Assembly (NCBI RefSeq): GCF_050281185.1
Contig: NZ_JBNNWS010000002.1
Span: forward strand, 124,001-188,000
Length of the DNA stretch: 64,000 nt
From: Heyndrickxia sp050281185
Lineage (GTDB): Bacteria; Bacillota; Bacilli; Bacillales; Bacillaceae_C
Direction of reading: 5' to 3'
The notes under the pieces were generated by a model. The model saw nothing but the letters and a program-made list of their open reading frames with translations. It was not told where the DNA came from and made no database searches. Below are positions 53,679-61,978 of the stretch, one piece after another. Each line of letters starts with the position of its first letter. The stretch's first letter is position 1. The position numbers and the translations under genes were made by a program.

Positions 53679-54083
53679 ATGAAAAAAATATTTATTGGCT
53701 TCATTCAAATTTGGATACTATGTATCTTTACCTATATTATGGGGGAAATTTCAACATTCCTTCATCTGAAAATTCCAGGAAGTATTATAGGGTTGGTCGT
53801 TTTATTTATTTTATTACAAACAAATGTTGTAAAACTCAAGTGGATTGAAGTGGGCGGAAACTGGCTAGTGGCCGAATTGCTGTTATTTTTCATTCCTTCT
53901 GCAGTGGGGATGATTCAATATAAACATTTATTGATAGATAATGGGATTAAAATTGTTGCGGTAATTTTTATTAGTTCATCCATCGTCATGATTTGCTCTG
54001 GATTACTGGCAGAAAAAATGGCAAATCGAAAGGAGCGCAAAACAAAAAATGCTGATACTATTTTCCTTAATTCTCACCGTTAG
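53679..54083 (+). CDS. cidA: CidA/LrgA-family holin-like protein
   Basis: The protein has 134 residues and four membrane helices. The segments LKIPGSIIGLVVLFILLQTN and ELLLFFIPSAVGMIQYKHLL are diagnostic for CidA/LrgA. These holin-like proteins affect murein hydrolase activity, cell lysis and export of small acids. ATG 53679 has AAAGGTG upstream. Its end overlaps cidB by 35 bases. Confidence 0.9.
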   Translation: MKKIFIGFIQIWILCIFTYIMGEISTFLHLKIPGSIIGLVVLFILLQTNVVKLKWIEVGGNWLVAELLLFFIPSAVGMIQYKHLLIDNGIKIVAVIFISSSIVMICSGLLAEKMANRKERKTKNADTIFLNSHR

Positions 54084-54729
54084 CATTTATTGGGGAGCGA
54101 AATGGTGTTACCGAAAAACTAAAAAAGTTTACTTTTCACCATTACTAGTTGCTCCTTTATTAATAATATTAATTTTGACATTGTTCAACCTAACCTATGA
54201 TTCATATAATAGCGGTGCGCAATGGCTGACCAAATTATTGCAGCCAGCAACAGTAGCTCTAGCAATCCCGTTATATCGCTTTTTCCCTATACTCAAAAAA
54301 TATTTAAGTGAAATTTTATTAAGTGTATTATTTGGATCGTTAATATCTATTATTGCTTCATTCAGTATTTCAGGACTTTTACATTTAAATAAAACATTAA
54401 TAAATAGTATTATTCCATATTCTATTACAACACCAATTGCTATGGGGGTATCATCCAAAATCGGGGGAGTTCCTACGATCACGGCTGTATTTGTGATCAT
54501 GACCGGAATTATCGGAATGATTCTCGGACCATGGATCATTCGGCTCTTTCGCTTCAAAAGTGAAATTGCAAGAGGCGTATTATTAGGAACAAGTTCACAT
54601 GGAGCAGGCACATCCAAAGCTTTAGAACTAAGCCATGCAACCGGCGCAATTTCAAGTGTATGTATGGTCTTAGCTGCAATCATGTCATTTTGTATATCAC
54701 CATGGATCTATATTCACTTATTACACTAG
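54049..54729 (+). CDS. cidB: CidB/LrgB-family membrane protein
   Basis: The protein has 226 residues and about six membrane helices. It carries the LrgB segments LLQPATVALAIPLY, SITTPIAMGVSSKIGGVP and GVLLGTSSHGAGTSKALELS. It is the antiholin-like partner of CidA. The ATG has AAGGAG upstream and lies inside cidA. A terminator follows directly at 54728. Confidence 0.92.
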   Translation: MLILFSLILTVSIYWGAKWCYRKTKKVYFSPLLVAPLLIILILTLFNLTYDSYNSGAQWLTKLLQPATVALAIPLYRFFPILKKYLSEILLSVLFGSLISIIASFSISGLLHLNKTLINSIIPYSITTPIAMGVSSKIGGVPTITAVFVIMTGIIGMILGPWIIRLFRFKSEIARGVLLGTSSHGAGTSKALELSHATGAISSVCMVLAAIMSFCISPWIYIHLLH

Positions 54730-54751
54730 AGGAGCCTCACTATGCTCCTCT
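54728..54751 (+). terminator. Terminator of cidAB
   Basis: AGAGGAGC pairs with GCTCCTCT, followed by AATTTTATT. The stem overlaps the stop codon of cidB. Confidence 0.85.
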
Positions 54752-54802
54752 AATTTTATTAATGTGTTCAAAATGAATGTAACTAACATTTTATTACAAA
54801 AT

Positions 54803-54854
54803 GTCCACCTCACGCGGAAAAATGAGCAAAAAGTCCACGAACGGTGCCTGACAC
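54803..54854. repeat. Bacillus-type intergenic repeat (GTGCCTGACAC)
   Basis: GTCCACCTCACGCGGAAAAA and GTCCACGAACGGTGCCTGAC, followed by AC, form a direct-repeat pair sharing GTCCAC. The second segment is, to my knowledge, a short sequence often seen between genes in Bacillaceae. It overlaps the end of the DinB gene by one base. Confidence 0.5.
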
Positions 54855-55297
54855 TACCCCTTCTTTAATTGTTTCAAATGATGTATGTCGTGCTCAACTT
54901 CACCTTTCACATACGATTCGAGGGTATACTGATTATCTTTTATCGTAAAGCTTTTTGATAAGTCTTGTTCTTGTAGCTGTTCGACAATTTGTTTGCGTTG
55001 CAAAATAGCTGCATCGATTATTTCTGATAAGGTAACTCCAGAATGTGCATAAGCTTCAGCTTCCTTATTCATTTCTTCTACCTGATTCGCATCAATTCCT
55101 GACAAGACTCCACCATCAAGCATGGAAGGCAATCTCTCTTCAAAGAAGAATCGATCCCAAAACATAATATGAGTAATGATTGCAGCTTTCGACCATTTCC
55201 CTTCAGCTATTGGTTGAAAAAATTCCTCATGAGGCACCCCTTGTATTTCCTCTAAATAATCTATCCACTTAGTTAATTGATTGACTAGTGTATTCAT
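54854..55297 (-). CDS. DinB-family protein
   Basis: The protein has 147 residues. WSKAAIITHIMFWDRFFFEE supplies the first His, and YVKGEVEHDIHHLKQLKKG gives the C-terminal His pair of the DinB metal site. The fold matches the DinB_2 group. The ATG has GAAGGG upstream. The substrate is unknown; it is a distinct paralogue of the gene at 51255. Confidence 0.83.
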   Translation of the reverse strand: MNTLVNQLTKWIDYLEEIQGVPHEEFFQPIAEGKWSKAAIITHIMFWDRFFFEERLPSMLDGGVLSGIDANQVEEMNKEAEAYAHSGVTLSEIIDAAILQRKQIVEQLQEQDLSKSFTIKDNQYTLESYVKGEVEHDIHHLKQLKKG

Positions 55298-55356
55298 TTT
55301 ATTCCATCCCTTCGTTCGTTAATTCTATTAATTTCATCGTACCGACAAAATAGAAA

Positions 55357-55872
55357 TCATTGTTTTATAGCATTTCGAAACCTGATAATCGAAAAATCGA
55401 CTGTTGAAGATAAAACACGATCTCGAATTATGTGTAGATCAGGAGTAAATCTTAATTCCACATTCTTACTTAAAATCTTCGCGATCAAATCATCTACTAA
55501 CTCCACCTTTATAGGAACAACTTCCTCATGTGAAACGTGGTAACCAGCAGTTTTTGCTTCCTCAAATAATTTAAATGTGTCCTCTGGAAATGTATATACG
55601 TATAGCTTCTTATTGCGAATCCTTTCTAACCACCGATTTTCAACGACAATAATTTTATCAACTTTAGAATCTGAAAAAAATTCACATATGTCACTTTTAC
55701 TCGTCCAGTCAGCCTTCCAATATATTACTCTCGGACAATCGCGAGGAAAATAATAATGTAAAGCATGTTCTTCATCAATCGCCCACACTGCTGGGTCCAG
55801 TTTTGGATGTGCCATTGATGGTCTTGGTTTAAATACTTGAATATCAGATTCTTCGCTAAAATGGTATAACAT
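55357..55872 (-). CDS. DUF6886-family protein
   Basis: The protein has 171 residues. The start MLYHFSEESDIQVFKPR, then DPAVWAIDEEHALHYYFPRD, matches the DUF6886 family common in Bacillaceae. The LYHFSEE start resembles a pattern found in ADP-ribosyltransferase-like and RES-like folds, but no role is known. Soluble, monocistronic, AT-rich upstream region. Confidence 0.75.
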   Translation of the reverse strand: MLYHFSEESDIQVFKPRPSMAHPKLDPAVWAIDEEHALHYYFPRDCPRVIYWKADWTSKSDICEFFSDSKVDKIIVVENRWLERIRNKKLYVYTFPEDTFKLFEEAKTAGYHVSHEEVVPIKVELVDDLIAKILSKNVELRFTPDLHIIRDRVLSSTVDFSIIRFRNAIKQ

Positions 55873-56102
55873 TTTGCCCCCCTTATTAGTGTTGAATTAG
55901 TCTGTATTTACTTTCGCTGGTTTTGATGATATTTCCTTTATTTAAAAAAATATTTTAGAAACAAACTTTTTGAAGGATTATAGTTTTATTATCATTTCTA
56001 GAAAACATCTTTGATTGAAGATATGGTTTGGTTTGGTCTTGAAGAACATCTTTTGCTGATTTTCCAAATGATGTGCTTCATTCTCTTTCTAAACATAAAA
56101 AA

Positions 56103-56126
56103 ACCTATTCACAAACAAGAATAGGT
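56103..56126 (-). terminator. Terminator of the ABC-2 transporter genes
   Basis: ACCTATTC pairs with GAATAGGT; TTTTTTTATG follows on the minus strand. The 55873-56160 gap has no other clear feature. Confidence 0.8.
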
Positions 56127-56160
56127 CTTAAGCTTTTTATACTTGAACATCTTTTCTTTA

Positions 56161-56970
56161 CTACAACGGCAAATCTCTTTTCCTAAATATCAAAACCCCT
56201 AGAACATATAACACGATTCCTGCTCCACCTAAGGCAAGTGAAACGGGTAGAATGTCGACTGTTCCTTTTGCAATTTCTGTTGGTTGAAAAGCAGAGAAAA
56301 TCGTAATATTTTTAAGCCACTCAAAATCTGTACTCAGTTTTGCAACAATGTTGATGGCAAAAAAGATAATTGATAACCCTCCAGATAGTGAAAGTGCACG
56401 CTTTTCATCATTAAAAATACATGAAAAGAGGAAGGAATAGCCACTAATAACAAAAAACAAGAAAAATCCTACGATATTCATTTCGATAAATCTCGATACA
56501 TTGATGTCTGATCCGTCAATCATCCATTTAGCACCAATTAAAACTGGTAGCATCGAAATTAATGTAATAATGAGAAGACCTATTACTAGAATGGTTGCTT
56601 GTGTAACAGCAATTCGCGTTCTTGACGTTGCAGTAGACAATAGATAGGCCATTGAACCTCGATCAACTAATCGAACCATAAGCTGAGACGCTGTTACCAC
56701 ACTAAATATCATCAATATAATCAGAAATAATAATCCATAATACTCACCTGCAAGAAAACCGCTAAGATCTTTTGGCATTCCCCCATCAAATCCAAAAGCT
56801 TTTAAATAATTGGCAGGCATCTGTTTTAAAACTTGATCTAATGCATCAGATTTAGCTACCGATGGATAAACCCAGATGATAATAAGCATATAAAATGCGG
56901 CTCCAATTCCATAACTAAAAATTCCTTTTGCATTAGTCTTTAACATTGATTTGAAAAGGGAAGCATTCAT
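56161..56970 (-). CDS. ABC-2 transporter permease
   Basis: The protein has 269 residues and six membrane helices, with a long extracytoplasmic loop after helix 1. ATSRTRIAVTQATILVIGLL is typical of the ABC-2 exporter permeases of Bacillus. It starts with ATGA overlap to the ATPase gene. Together they form an exporter of unknown substrate, regulated by the divergent TetR protein. Confidence 0.87.
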   Translation of the reverse strand: MNASLFKSMLKTNAKGIFSYGIGAAFYMLIIIWVYPSVAKSDALDQVLKQMPANYLKAFGFDGGMPKDLSGFLAGEYYGLLFLIILMIFSVVTASQLMVRLVDRGSMAYLLSTATSRTRIAVTQATILVIGLLIITLISMLPVLIGAKWMIDGSDINVSRFIEMNIVGFFLFFVISGYSFLFSCIFNDEKRALSLSGGLSIIFFAINIVAKLSTDFEWLKNITIFSAFQPTEIAKGTVDILPVSLALGGAGIVLYVLGVLIFRKRDLPL

Positions 56971-57857
56971 GATAATGATTCCTCCTTATCATAATAATGC
57001 ATAAAAATATCCTCTAATGACTGAGAATGAACATCCAGATGACTTACATTACACCCTGAAAGAACTTTAATAAAACGATTGTAATCGCCTTGAACAGCTA
57101 CTCTTATTCGAAGGTGATCGATATGAACAATGTTAAGTCCAGATTGTTTTATCATTTCGACATCTCTCTCGGTTTCTACTAAAATATCAAATAATCTACG
57201 CTGCTTTGCATGCAAGCTTTGAACTTCCTCAACAGCTACTAATCTTCCATCCTTAATAATTCCTACTCGATCACATGTACGATCAATTTCTTGAAACATG
57301 TGGGATGACATCAGAATCGTTTTACCGTTTGCTTTTTCTTCCAAAATCAATTCGATAAATATGCTTTGCATGAGTGGATCCAAACCTGATGTAGGTTCAT
57401 CTAAAATGAGAATTTGTGGATCGTGCATAAAAGCTGCCACGATGCCTACCTTCTGTTTCATCCCCTTTGACATTTTTCGAATCGGTGTTTTGATATCGAA
57501 TTGTAGTCGTTCAATTAATTGGGTCCGTTTCGATGTATCCTTCATCCCTCGCATTCCTGCCAGCAGCTCAAGAAACTCTAACCCGTTCATATCATCTAAA
57601 AATGCAATCTCACCGGGAAGATAACCGACTGATTTTTGTATTTCTGCATTATCATTCCAGCAATCTAAGCCATTAATCTTTGCTGAGCCTGTTTGCGGCT
57701 TCATAAATCCCATTAGATGCCGAATAGTCGTAGATTTCCCTGCACCATTTGGCCCTAAGTAGCCAAACACTTCCCCTTCCTTCACATTAAAGGTTAGATC
57801 GAAAATTCCTTTTCCACTAGGAAACACTTTAGTTAATTTATTGATTTGGATTCCCAT
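56967..57857 (-). CDS. ABC transporter ATP-binding protein (ABC-2 type)
   Basis: The protein has 296 residues. Walker A GPNGAGKSTT, signature variant SKGMKQKVGI, Walker B ILILDEPTSGLD. The C-terminal 80 residues are the regulatory tail common in antibiotic and lipid exporters. The ATG has AGAGGGG upstream. The first gene of a two-gene operon, divergent from tetR. Confidence 0.9.
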   Translation of the reverse strand: MGIQINKLTKVFPSGKGIFDLTFNVKEGEVFGYLGPNGAGKSTTIRHLMGFMKPQTGSAKINGLDCWNDNAEIQKSVGYLPGEIAFLDDMNGLEFLELLAGMRGMKDTSKRTQLIERLQFDIKTPIRKMSKGMKQKVGIVAAFMHDPQILILDEPTSGLDPLMQSIFIELILEEKANGKTILMSSHMFQEIDRTCDRVGIIKDGRLVAVEEVQSLHAKQRRLFDILVETERDVEMIKQSGLNIVHIDHLRIRVAVQGDYNRFIKVLSGCNVSHLDVHSQSLEDIFMHYYDKEESLS

Positions 57858-57875
57858 CTTTATCCCCTCTTTTAA

Positions 57876-57973
57876 ATGTTTTGAATAAATTTCATTCAGT
57901 GATTACATAATAGAGCATCAAATTTAGAAAATCAATATGTTTTGAATAATTTTTATTGTTTTGTTTCAAAATG
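57876..57973. promoter_or_regulatory. TetR operator candidates
   Basis: ATGTTTTGAATAA occurs twice in direct orientation, at 57876 and 57937, 61 bases apart, in the gap between the ABC operon and tetR. A third inverted variant, TTGTTTCAAAATG, lies at 57961-57973. These are the best candidates for TetR sites controlling both promoters. Confidence 0.4.
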
Positions 57974-58002
57974 TTTAGTAAGCTATTTATGAGGTGAAAG
58001 TT

Positions 58003-58593
58003 ATGGACGGATATCAACGTAGAACAGAAAAAAAGAAGGAAAGTATTCGAAAAGCTGCATTTGAACTTTTTTCAATTTACGGGATTGATAAAGTGAGTAT
58101 CGGAGAAATAGCAAAGAAAGCAAATGTATCACCCGTTACCATTTATAATTATTTTGGAAGTAAAGAAGAACTAATAAAAGATGTTTTTATAGAGTATATG
58201 AACAAAGAGATCTTGGAATTTACAAATTTAATACATTCTGATCTTTCTTTCCCGCAAAAATTAGAAAAAGTGATTTTTGAAAAAAGAGAAGCGGCAAAAT
58301 TGTTTAATAAGGAATTTTTCCAAAGTATCATCGACCCTAGCCTTAAAGATGTAGTTGAAGAGTATTTATCCTCCACAGCTATACCGCTAACCATGGAACT
58401 TTTGGAAATAGGACGTAAAGAAGGCTATGTAAATCCAGCCATTTCATCAGAAGCTATAATATTGTACATCCATAAATTTAGCGAACTAACACAGTACCCT
58501 GACTTATTCGAAAAATATGACAAGGATGTCATTCTTGATCTTAGCAACCTTTTCTTTTATGGTTTACTAGGACAACCGGTGCAAAAAGACTAA
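58003..58593 (+). CDS. TetR-family regulator
   Basis: The protein has 196 residues. The helix-turn-helix ELFSIYGIDKVSIGEIAKKA, NVSPVTIYNYFGSKEELI is at the N-terminus. The rest is the helical ligand-binding domain. It is divergent from the ABC-2 exporter genes and probably represses them. ATG 58003 has GAGGTG 6 bases upstream. Confidence 0.9.
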   Translation: MDGYQRRTEKKKESIRKAAFELFSIYGIDKVSIGEIAKKANVSPVTIYNYFGSKEELIKDVFIEYMNKEILEFTNLIHSDLSFPQKLEKVIFEKREAAKLFNKEFFQSIIDPSLKDVVEEYLSSTAIPLTMELLEIGRKEGYVNPAISSEAIILYIHKFSELTQYPDLFEKYDKDVILDLSNLFFYGLLGQPVQKD

Positions 58594-58644
58594 AAAAGTT
58601 TTATCTGAACGTAGTGGGATATAAAGGTGAATAACGACTGAAGA

Positions 58645-58673
58645 AGAGTTCGATCTAATAAAAACCGAACTCT
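58645..58673. terminator. Bidirectional terminator
   Basis: AGAGTTCG pairs with CGAACTCT over a 13-base A/T-rich loop, with TTTTA following on the plus strand. It ends tetR and the LCP gene. Confidence 0.75.
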
Positions 58674-58690
58674 TTTATCAATTATGATGT

Positions 58691-59641
58691 TTAATGGTTT
58701 AAAAACTCATCAATTGCTTCTTTGTTTTTCGATAAGTCTATATCTAATACAGCCGCATTCTCGATAGTAACATCTTTGTATGCTCCATCAACGGGTATTC
58801 TAAGAGTTTCAATGCTTCTATTATTTTCTGATAGAAAAGAGGTCGCGATAGATAAAATCAATGATGGTTTCATGTTCGTGTCAATGTAGGGTAGTACCGT
58901 ACCAATCATTCTTGGTAATTTTACGATTCCTTTCATGCTTGTTATATTATCCGCCAATAATTTTATCACTTTCTGTTGACGTTCCACTCTTCCCCAGTCA
59001 CTTAACCCATCTTTTCTAAATCTTACATAACCCAATAATTCTTTTCCATGAAGCTTTTGAACACCAGGAGAGAGTGTAACACCGATTCCTTTAGACATTT
59101 CTTTTTCTACATCCACTTCAATACCTTTCGGAAAAGCGGCATCGATTGTTTTTGAAAAACCCTTGAAATCCATTAACGCGACATATTCAATGCTAATTCC
59201 AAAGTTTTCAGTAATAGTTTTTCTAAGTAAATCCGTCTTTCCATACGAATACGCTGCATTGATTCGATGACTTCCAAACCCAGGAATCTCTACATAACAG
59301 TCTCGCATTATAGATATTATTTTGGATTTTTTCGTATCGGGATCATATTGTGCAATCATTATGGTGTCTGTACGGGAATCTTTTTCTCCCCTAGAATCAA
59401 TGCCCAGCAACAATACATTTATTTTTCCAAATTTATCTTCTTCCCCATGGAATTCAATATTTTCTTTTTTAAGTCCTGAACTTTTTATTGAATTTGCATA
59501 GCCTTGTTTATATTCCAAATAAGCATAAGATAAAACGCCTACTATAGCCAATAATAATATGCTAATAATAATTAATGGAATTTTTATCTTCTTACCCTTA
59601 CTTCTTGTTGGAGAATTGCTTTTTTTGTTTTTTTTCATCAT
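58691..59641 (-). CDS. LytR-CpsA-Psr (LCP) family protein
   Basis: The protein has 316 residues: a Lys-rich head, one membrane helix (about 20-42), and the extracellular LCP domain (LLLGIDSRGEKDSRTDTIMI, SIMRDCYVEIPGFG, RFRKDGLSDWGRVERQQKV). It is the paralogue of the gene at 34513 and shares most motifs. It is third in the operon after an ECF sigma and a membrane protein, 37 bases after the latter. I use ATG 59641, with GAGGT upstream. Confidence 0.9.
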   Translation of the reverse strand: MMKKNKKSNSPTRSKGKKIKIPLIIISILLLAIVGVLSYAYLEYKQGYANSIKSSGLKKENIEFHGEEDKFGKINVLLLGIDSRGEKDSRTDTIMIAQYDPDTKKSKIISIMRDCYVEIPGFGSHRINAAYSYGKTDLLRKTITENFGISIEYVALMDFKGFSKTIDAAFPKGIEVDVEKEMSKGIGVTLSPGVQKLHGKELLGYVRFRKDGLSDWGRVERQQKVIKLLADNITSMKGIVKLPRMIGTVLPYIDTNMKPSLILSIATSFLSENNRSIETLRIPVDGAYKDVTIENAAVLDIDLSKNKEAIDEFLNH

Positions 59642-59678
59642 CACTTCTTTTACCTCGATTTTAAGAATATATTCCAAT

Positions 59679-60668
59679 TCATTCGGAGATTTTTATCAGT
59701 CCACTAAGATTTGGTTTAAAATCTTTTGTATCTAAAGGGATATTAATTTTCATTTCAATGGGATGTAAATAGGATTCTAACTTTCCATTTCTATCAAATA
59801 TTTCATATTTTAGTAGAATGCCCGTATCCTTATCTATCCAAAAACGAAAACTACTATGTTCTATTTCCCCTTTTAAAATGACTGTGTTATGACCTAGTAA
59901 TATCTCATTTTGTTTTGCAATTTCCCAATCTTTAAAGTCACTTAAATAATTCACCGTATACATATAAGGGAATAAAGAAGTTTGAGGAGCCCCAATTGGA
60001 GGAATGTCCCGCCTACTTGTTATAAAATGATAACTCCCTCGCTCAATCGTATAAGTTGTTTTTTCCGATGATGTGGGGTATTGAAAATGACGTTCCTTAT
60101 AATTTTGATCTTTAATTTCCCATCTCTTATTTTCACTAATGTAAATATCTCTAGTTGAGCTGGCATGAGGATCCCCAAATACAGAACCTATCTTGCTATA
60201 TCCACTAAGTTGTTTCTGATTAATCAATTGATATTCCACTATACCTCCACTTTCTTTTCCATTTCTATCTATACTGGCTGACTTAAAGATCCCTGAAACT
60301 GTTTTGAAATAATCTAAAGAATTCAGCATTTTATTAAAAATTGCTTCCTTTGTCATTTCTGCATATAATTCATCTTGCTTTGGAGGATAAAAAATTGTAC
60401 TTTCTTTTGAAGTATATGTTTGTGACGGCTCTTCTTTTAACAAGCCAAGCTGCTTACCGCTATAAAAGGCAGGACTAATCATCACTACACAAGTGACTAA
60501 ACCACTGAGAATTATATTGAGTGTTCCTTTATATCTAGAAGTAAAGCGAAATCTTTTACTTTTTTTTATCGATTTTAAAACAAATTGTTTATTCTTATCA
60601 GTAAAGTGGACATCTCTTAAGAACGTCTCATTCATACTTTCATTTAAGTTTTTTAATTTGTCTTCCAT
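59679..60668 (-). CDS. Probable anti-sigma factor, single-pass membrane protein
   Basis: The protein has 329 residues. A cytosolic head of about 48 residues is followed by one membrane helix (about 50-68, LNIILSGLVTCVVMIS) and an extracellular domain. That domain has MucB/RseB-like strand patterns (RWEIKDQN, YTVNYLSDF, SSFRFWIDKDTGILLKYEIF). The head has no zinc anti-sigma motif (H-x3-C-x2-C). I call it an anti-sigma factor because it overlaps the ECF sigma gene by 16 bases and has the right topology. This is inference. Confidence 0.65.
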   Translation of the reverse strand: MEDKLKNLNESMNETFLRDVHFTDKNKQFVLKSIKKSKRFRFTSRYKGTLNIILSGLVTCVVMISPAFYSGKQLGLLKEEPSQTYTSKESTIFYPPKQDELYAEMTKEAIFNKMLNSLDYFKTVSGIFKSASIDRNGKESGGIVEYQLINQKQLSGYSKIGSVFGDPHASSTRDIYISENKRWEIKDQNYKERHFQYPTSSEKTTYTIERGSYHFITSRRDIPPIGAPQTSLFPYMYTVNYLSDFKDWEIAKQNEILLGHNTVILKGEIEHSSFRFWIDKDTGILLKYEIFDRNGKLESYLHPIEMKINIPLDTKDFKPNLSGLIKISE

Positions 60669-61225
60669 TTTTCATCTTCCCCCTCCAATACCCGTTTTAT
60701 CGCATTTCGAGCTCGGTAGAGTCTAGTTTTTATAGTATTAGAGTTTTGATTTAGTAGATCAGCTATTTCCGTAATTGTTAGCTCTTCATAATAATGTAGA
60801 ATAATTACTTCCCGTAATTTCAAAGGAAGATCTAAAACAATAGATGAGATAAATTGTTTTTCTTCATATTCAATCAAATTCTTATCAAAAGATTGATGTG
60901 TGCCTTTAAGTTTTAATTCGATTAACTCTGATGGAAAAAAGTTTCTAAAGGACCAACTCTTCAATACATCTTTACACTTATTTACTGTGATTCGATAAAG
61001 CCATGTCTTATATGATGATTGTCCTTGAAAGGTTTCTATTTTTTCATAGCACTTGATAAAAACCTCTTGTGCAATATCTTCAGCTAGTTCTTTTTGCTTT
61101 ACATATGTAAAGGCAAGACGAATGACCATTTCCCCGTATTCTTCCATAAGCCATGTAATTTTATCCTCATGACTTAGTATTGTATTTGCCTGAGGGGATG
61201 AGCTCCATCTCTTTCTAGAAAACAT
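60653..61225 (-). CDS. ECF-type RNA polymerase sigma factor
   Basis: The protein has 190 residues. Region 2 (about 25-90): YGEMVIRLAFTYVKQKELAE, DIAQEVFIKCYEKI, TWLYRITVNKCKDVLKSWSF. Region 4 (about 130-180): LPLKLREVIILHYYEELTIT, EIADLLNQNSNTIKTRLYRA. ATG 61225 has GAGGAGG upstream. An ECF-type promoter with 16-base spacing lies just upstream, so it should activate itself and the LCP gene. The target link is cell wall. I cannot assign it to sigX, sigM or sigV from memory. Confidence 0.88.
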   Translation of the reverse strand: MFSRKRWSSSPQANTILSHEDKITWLMEEYGEMVIRLAFTYVKQKELAEDIAQEVFIKCYEKIETFQGQSSYKTWLYRITVNKCKDVLKSWSFRNFFPSELIELKLKGTHQSFDKNLIEYEEKQFISSIVLDLPLKLREVIILHYYEELTITEIADLLNQNSNTIKTRLYRARNAIKRVLEGEDEKWKTN

Positions 61226-61254
61226 ACATTTCCTCCTCTCACCCTTTACTAATA

Positions 61255-61280
61255 GACGAGGAGAAACATTAGTTGGTTCC
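61255..61280 (-). promoter_or_regulatory. ECF sigma autoregulatory promoter
   Basis: On the minus strand, -35 GGAACC (61280-61275) and -10 CGTC (61258-61255) are separated by exactly 16 bases. This is the GGAAC/TGAAAC-N16-CGTC pattern of Bacillus ECF promoters. It is about 30 bases upstream of the start of the sigma gene. Confidence 0.75.
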
Positions 61281-61383
61281 TCAGAAAATAAAAAATACTT
61301 TAATAATATGTAAAAGACTAAATAAATTACCAATTTATGAACATCTAATAAAAACAAGAGTTTAAAATTAATTTTTCAAAAAT

Positions 61384-61408
61384 AAACTTACTTACTATTA
61401 GTAAGTTT
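61384..61408. promoter_or_regulatory. YodB-type operator before the redox regulator gene
   Basis: AAACTTAC and GTAAGTTT flank an inner TTACTATTA; the inner TTACTATTAGTAA is itself near-palindromic. B. subtilis YodB/CatR sites have TTACTA...TAGTAA arms. The -10 TATAAT lies at 61419-61424, so the site covers the -35 region and fits repression. Confidence 0.65.
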
Positions 61409-61478
61409 ACAAAAGGTGTATAATAGATAACAAATAGGAAAAAAGTTATGCTTGATTCCATATAGGAGGTGCAGCAAT

Positions 61479-61808
61479 ATGGAAGGATCAAAGCTTTGTC
61501 CAAAATTTGAAAAAGCATTTCAATTATTAGGCAAACGCTGGATTGGAGTAATTATCCGAGTTCTAGAAGAGAAACCTATGCGTTTTAATGAAATCGCTGA
61601 GAATATTCCACATATAAGTCAAAAAATGCTTTCCGATCGTTTGAAAGAGTTAGAAAATGAAAAGATTGTGATTCGGGATGTTTTTCCAGAAACACCTGTA
61701 CGAATCGAATATCGATTAAGCGAAAAAGGTCATGCGATTACACCAGCTCTCGTAGAGGTACAGCATTGGGCAGATAAGTGGGTTTCGATGGATAGCTGTA
61801 ATGAATAA
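61479..61808 (+). CDS. yodB: HxlR/MarR-DUF24 redox-sensing regulator, YodB-like
   Basis: The protein has 109 residues. The motif LCPKFEKAFQLLGKRWIGVI with Cys7 corresponds to the redox-active Cys6 of B. subtilis YodB. ENIPHISQKMLSDRLKELEN and FPETPVRIEYRLSEKG are the HxlR winged helix. A second Cys at residue 107 sits at the C-terminus, where YodB also has cysteines. Quinones or diamide should alkylate or oxidise it and relieve repression. ATG 61479 has AGGAGGTG upstream. The DoxX gene downstream fits the catD part of the YodB regulon. Confidence 0.82.
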   Translation: MEGSKLCPKFEKAFQLLGKRWIGVIIRVLEEKPMRFNEIAENIPHISQKMLSDRLKELENEKIVIRDVFPETPVRIEYRLSEKGHAITPALVEVQHWADKWVSMDSCNE

Positions 61809-61834
61809 AATTTTTAATAATATGTCAAAATCTT

Positions 61835-61864
61835 ACCTTAGTTTTTATTTATTGAAACTAAGGT
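61835..61864 (+). terminator. Terminator of the yodB-like gene
   Basis: ACCTTAGTTT pairs with AAACTAAGGT, followed by TTTTTTG. It separates the regulator from the doxX promoter. Confidence 0.9.
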
Positions 61865-61908
61865 TTTTTTGTTTCCCTCAAAAAAACAAATTAAATATAA
61901 AATAATTA

Positions 61909-61937
61909 TTGACTTACAAAAAGTTAGTTAATATAAT
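61909..61937 (+). promoter_or_regulatory. Sigma A promoter of the doxX gene with operator-like spacer
   Basis: -35 TTGACT (61909-61914) and -10 TATAAT (61932-61937) with 17-base spacing. The spacer holds ACTTAC...GTTAGT, similar to the arms ACTTAC/GTAAGT of the operator at 61384. The YodB-like protein may therefore repress this promoter too. Confidence 0.65.
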
Positions 61938-61978
61938 AATAAATGTTAGTAACAAAAACTTCAAAGGAGGAAACATAA

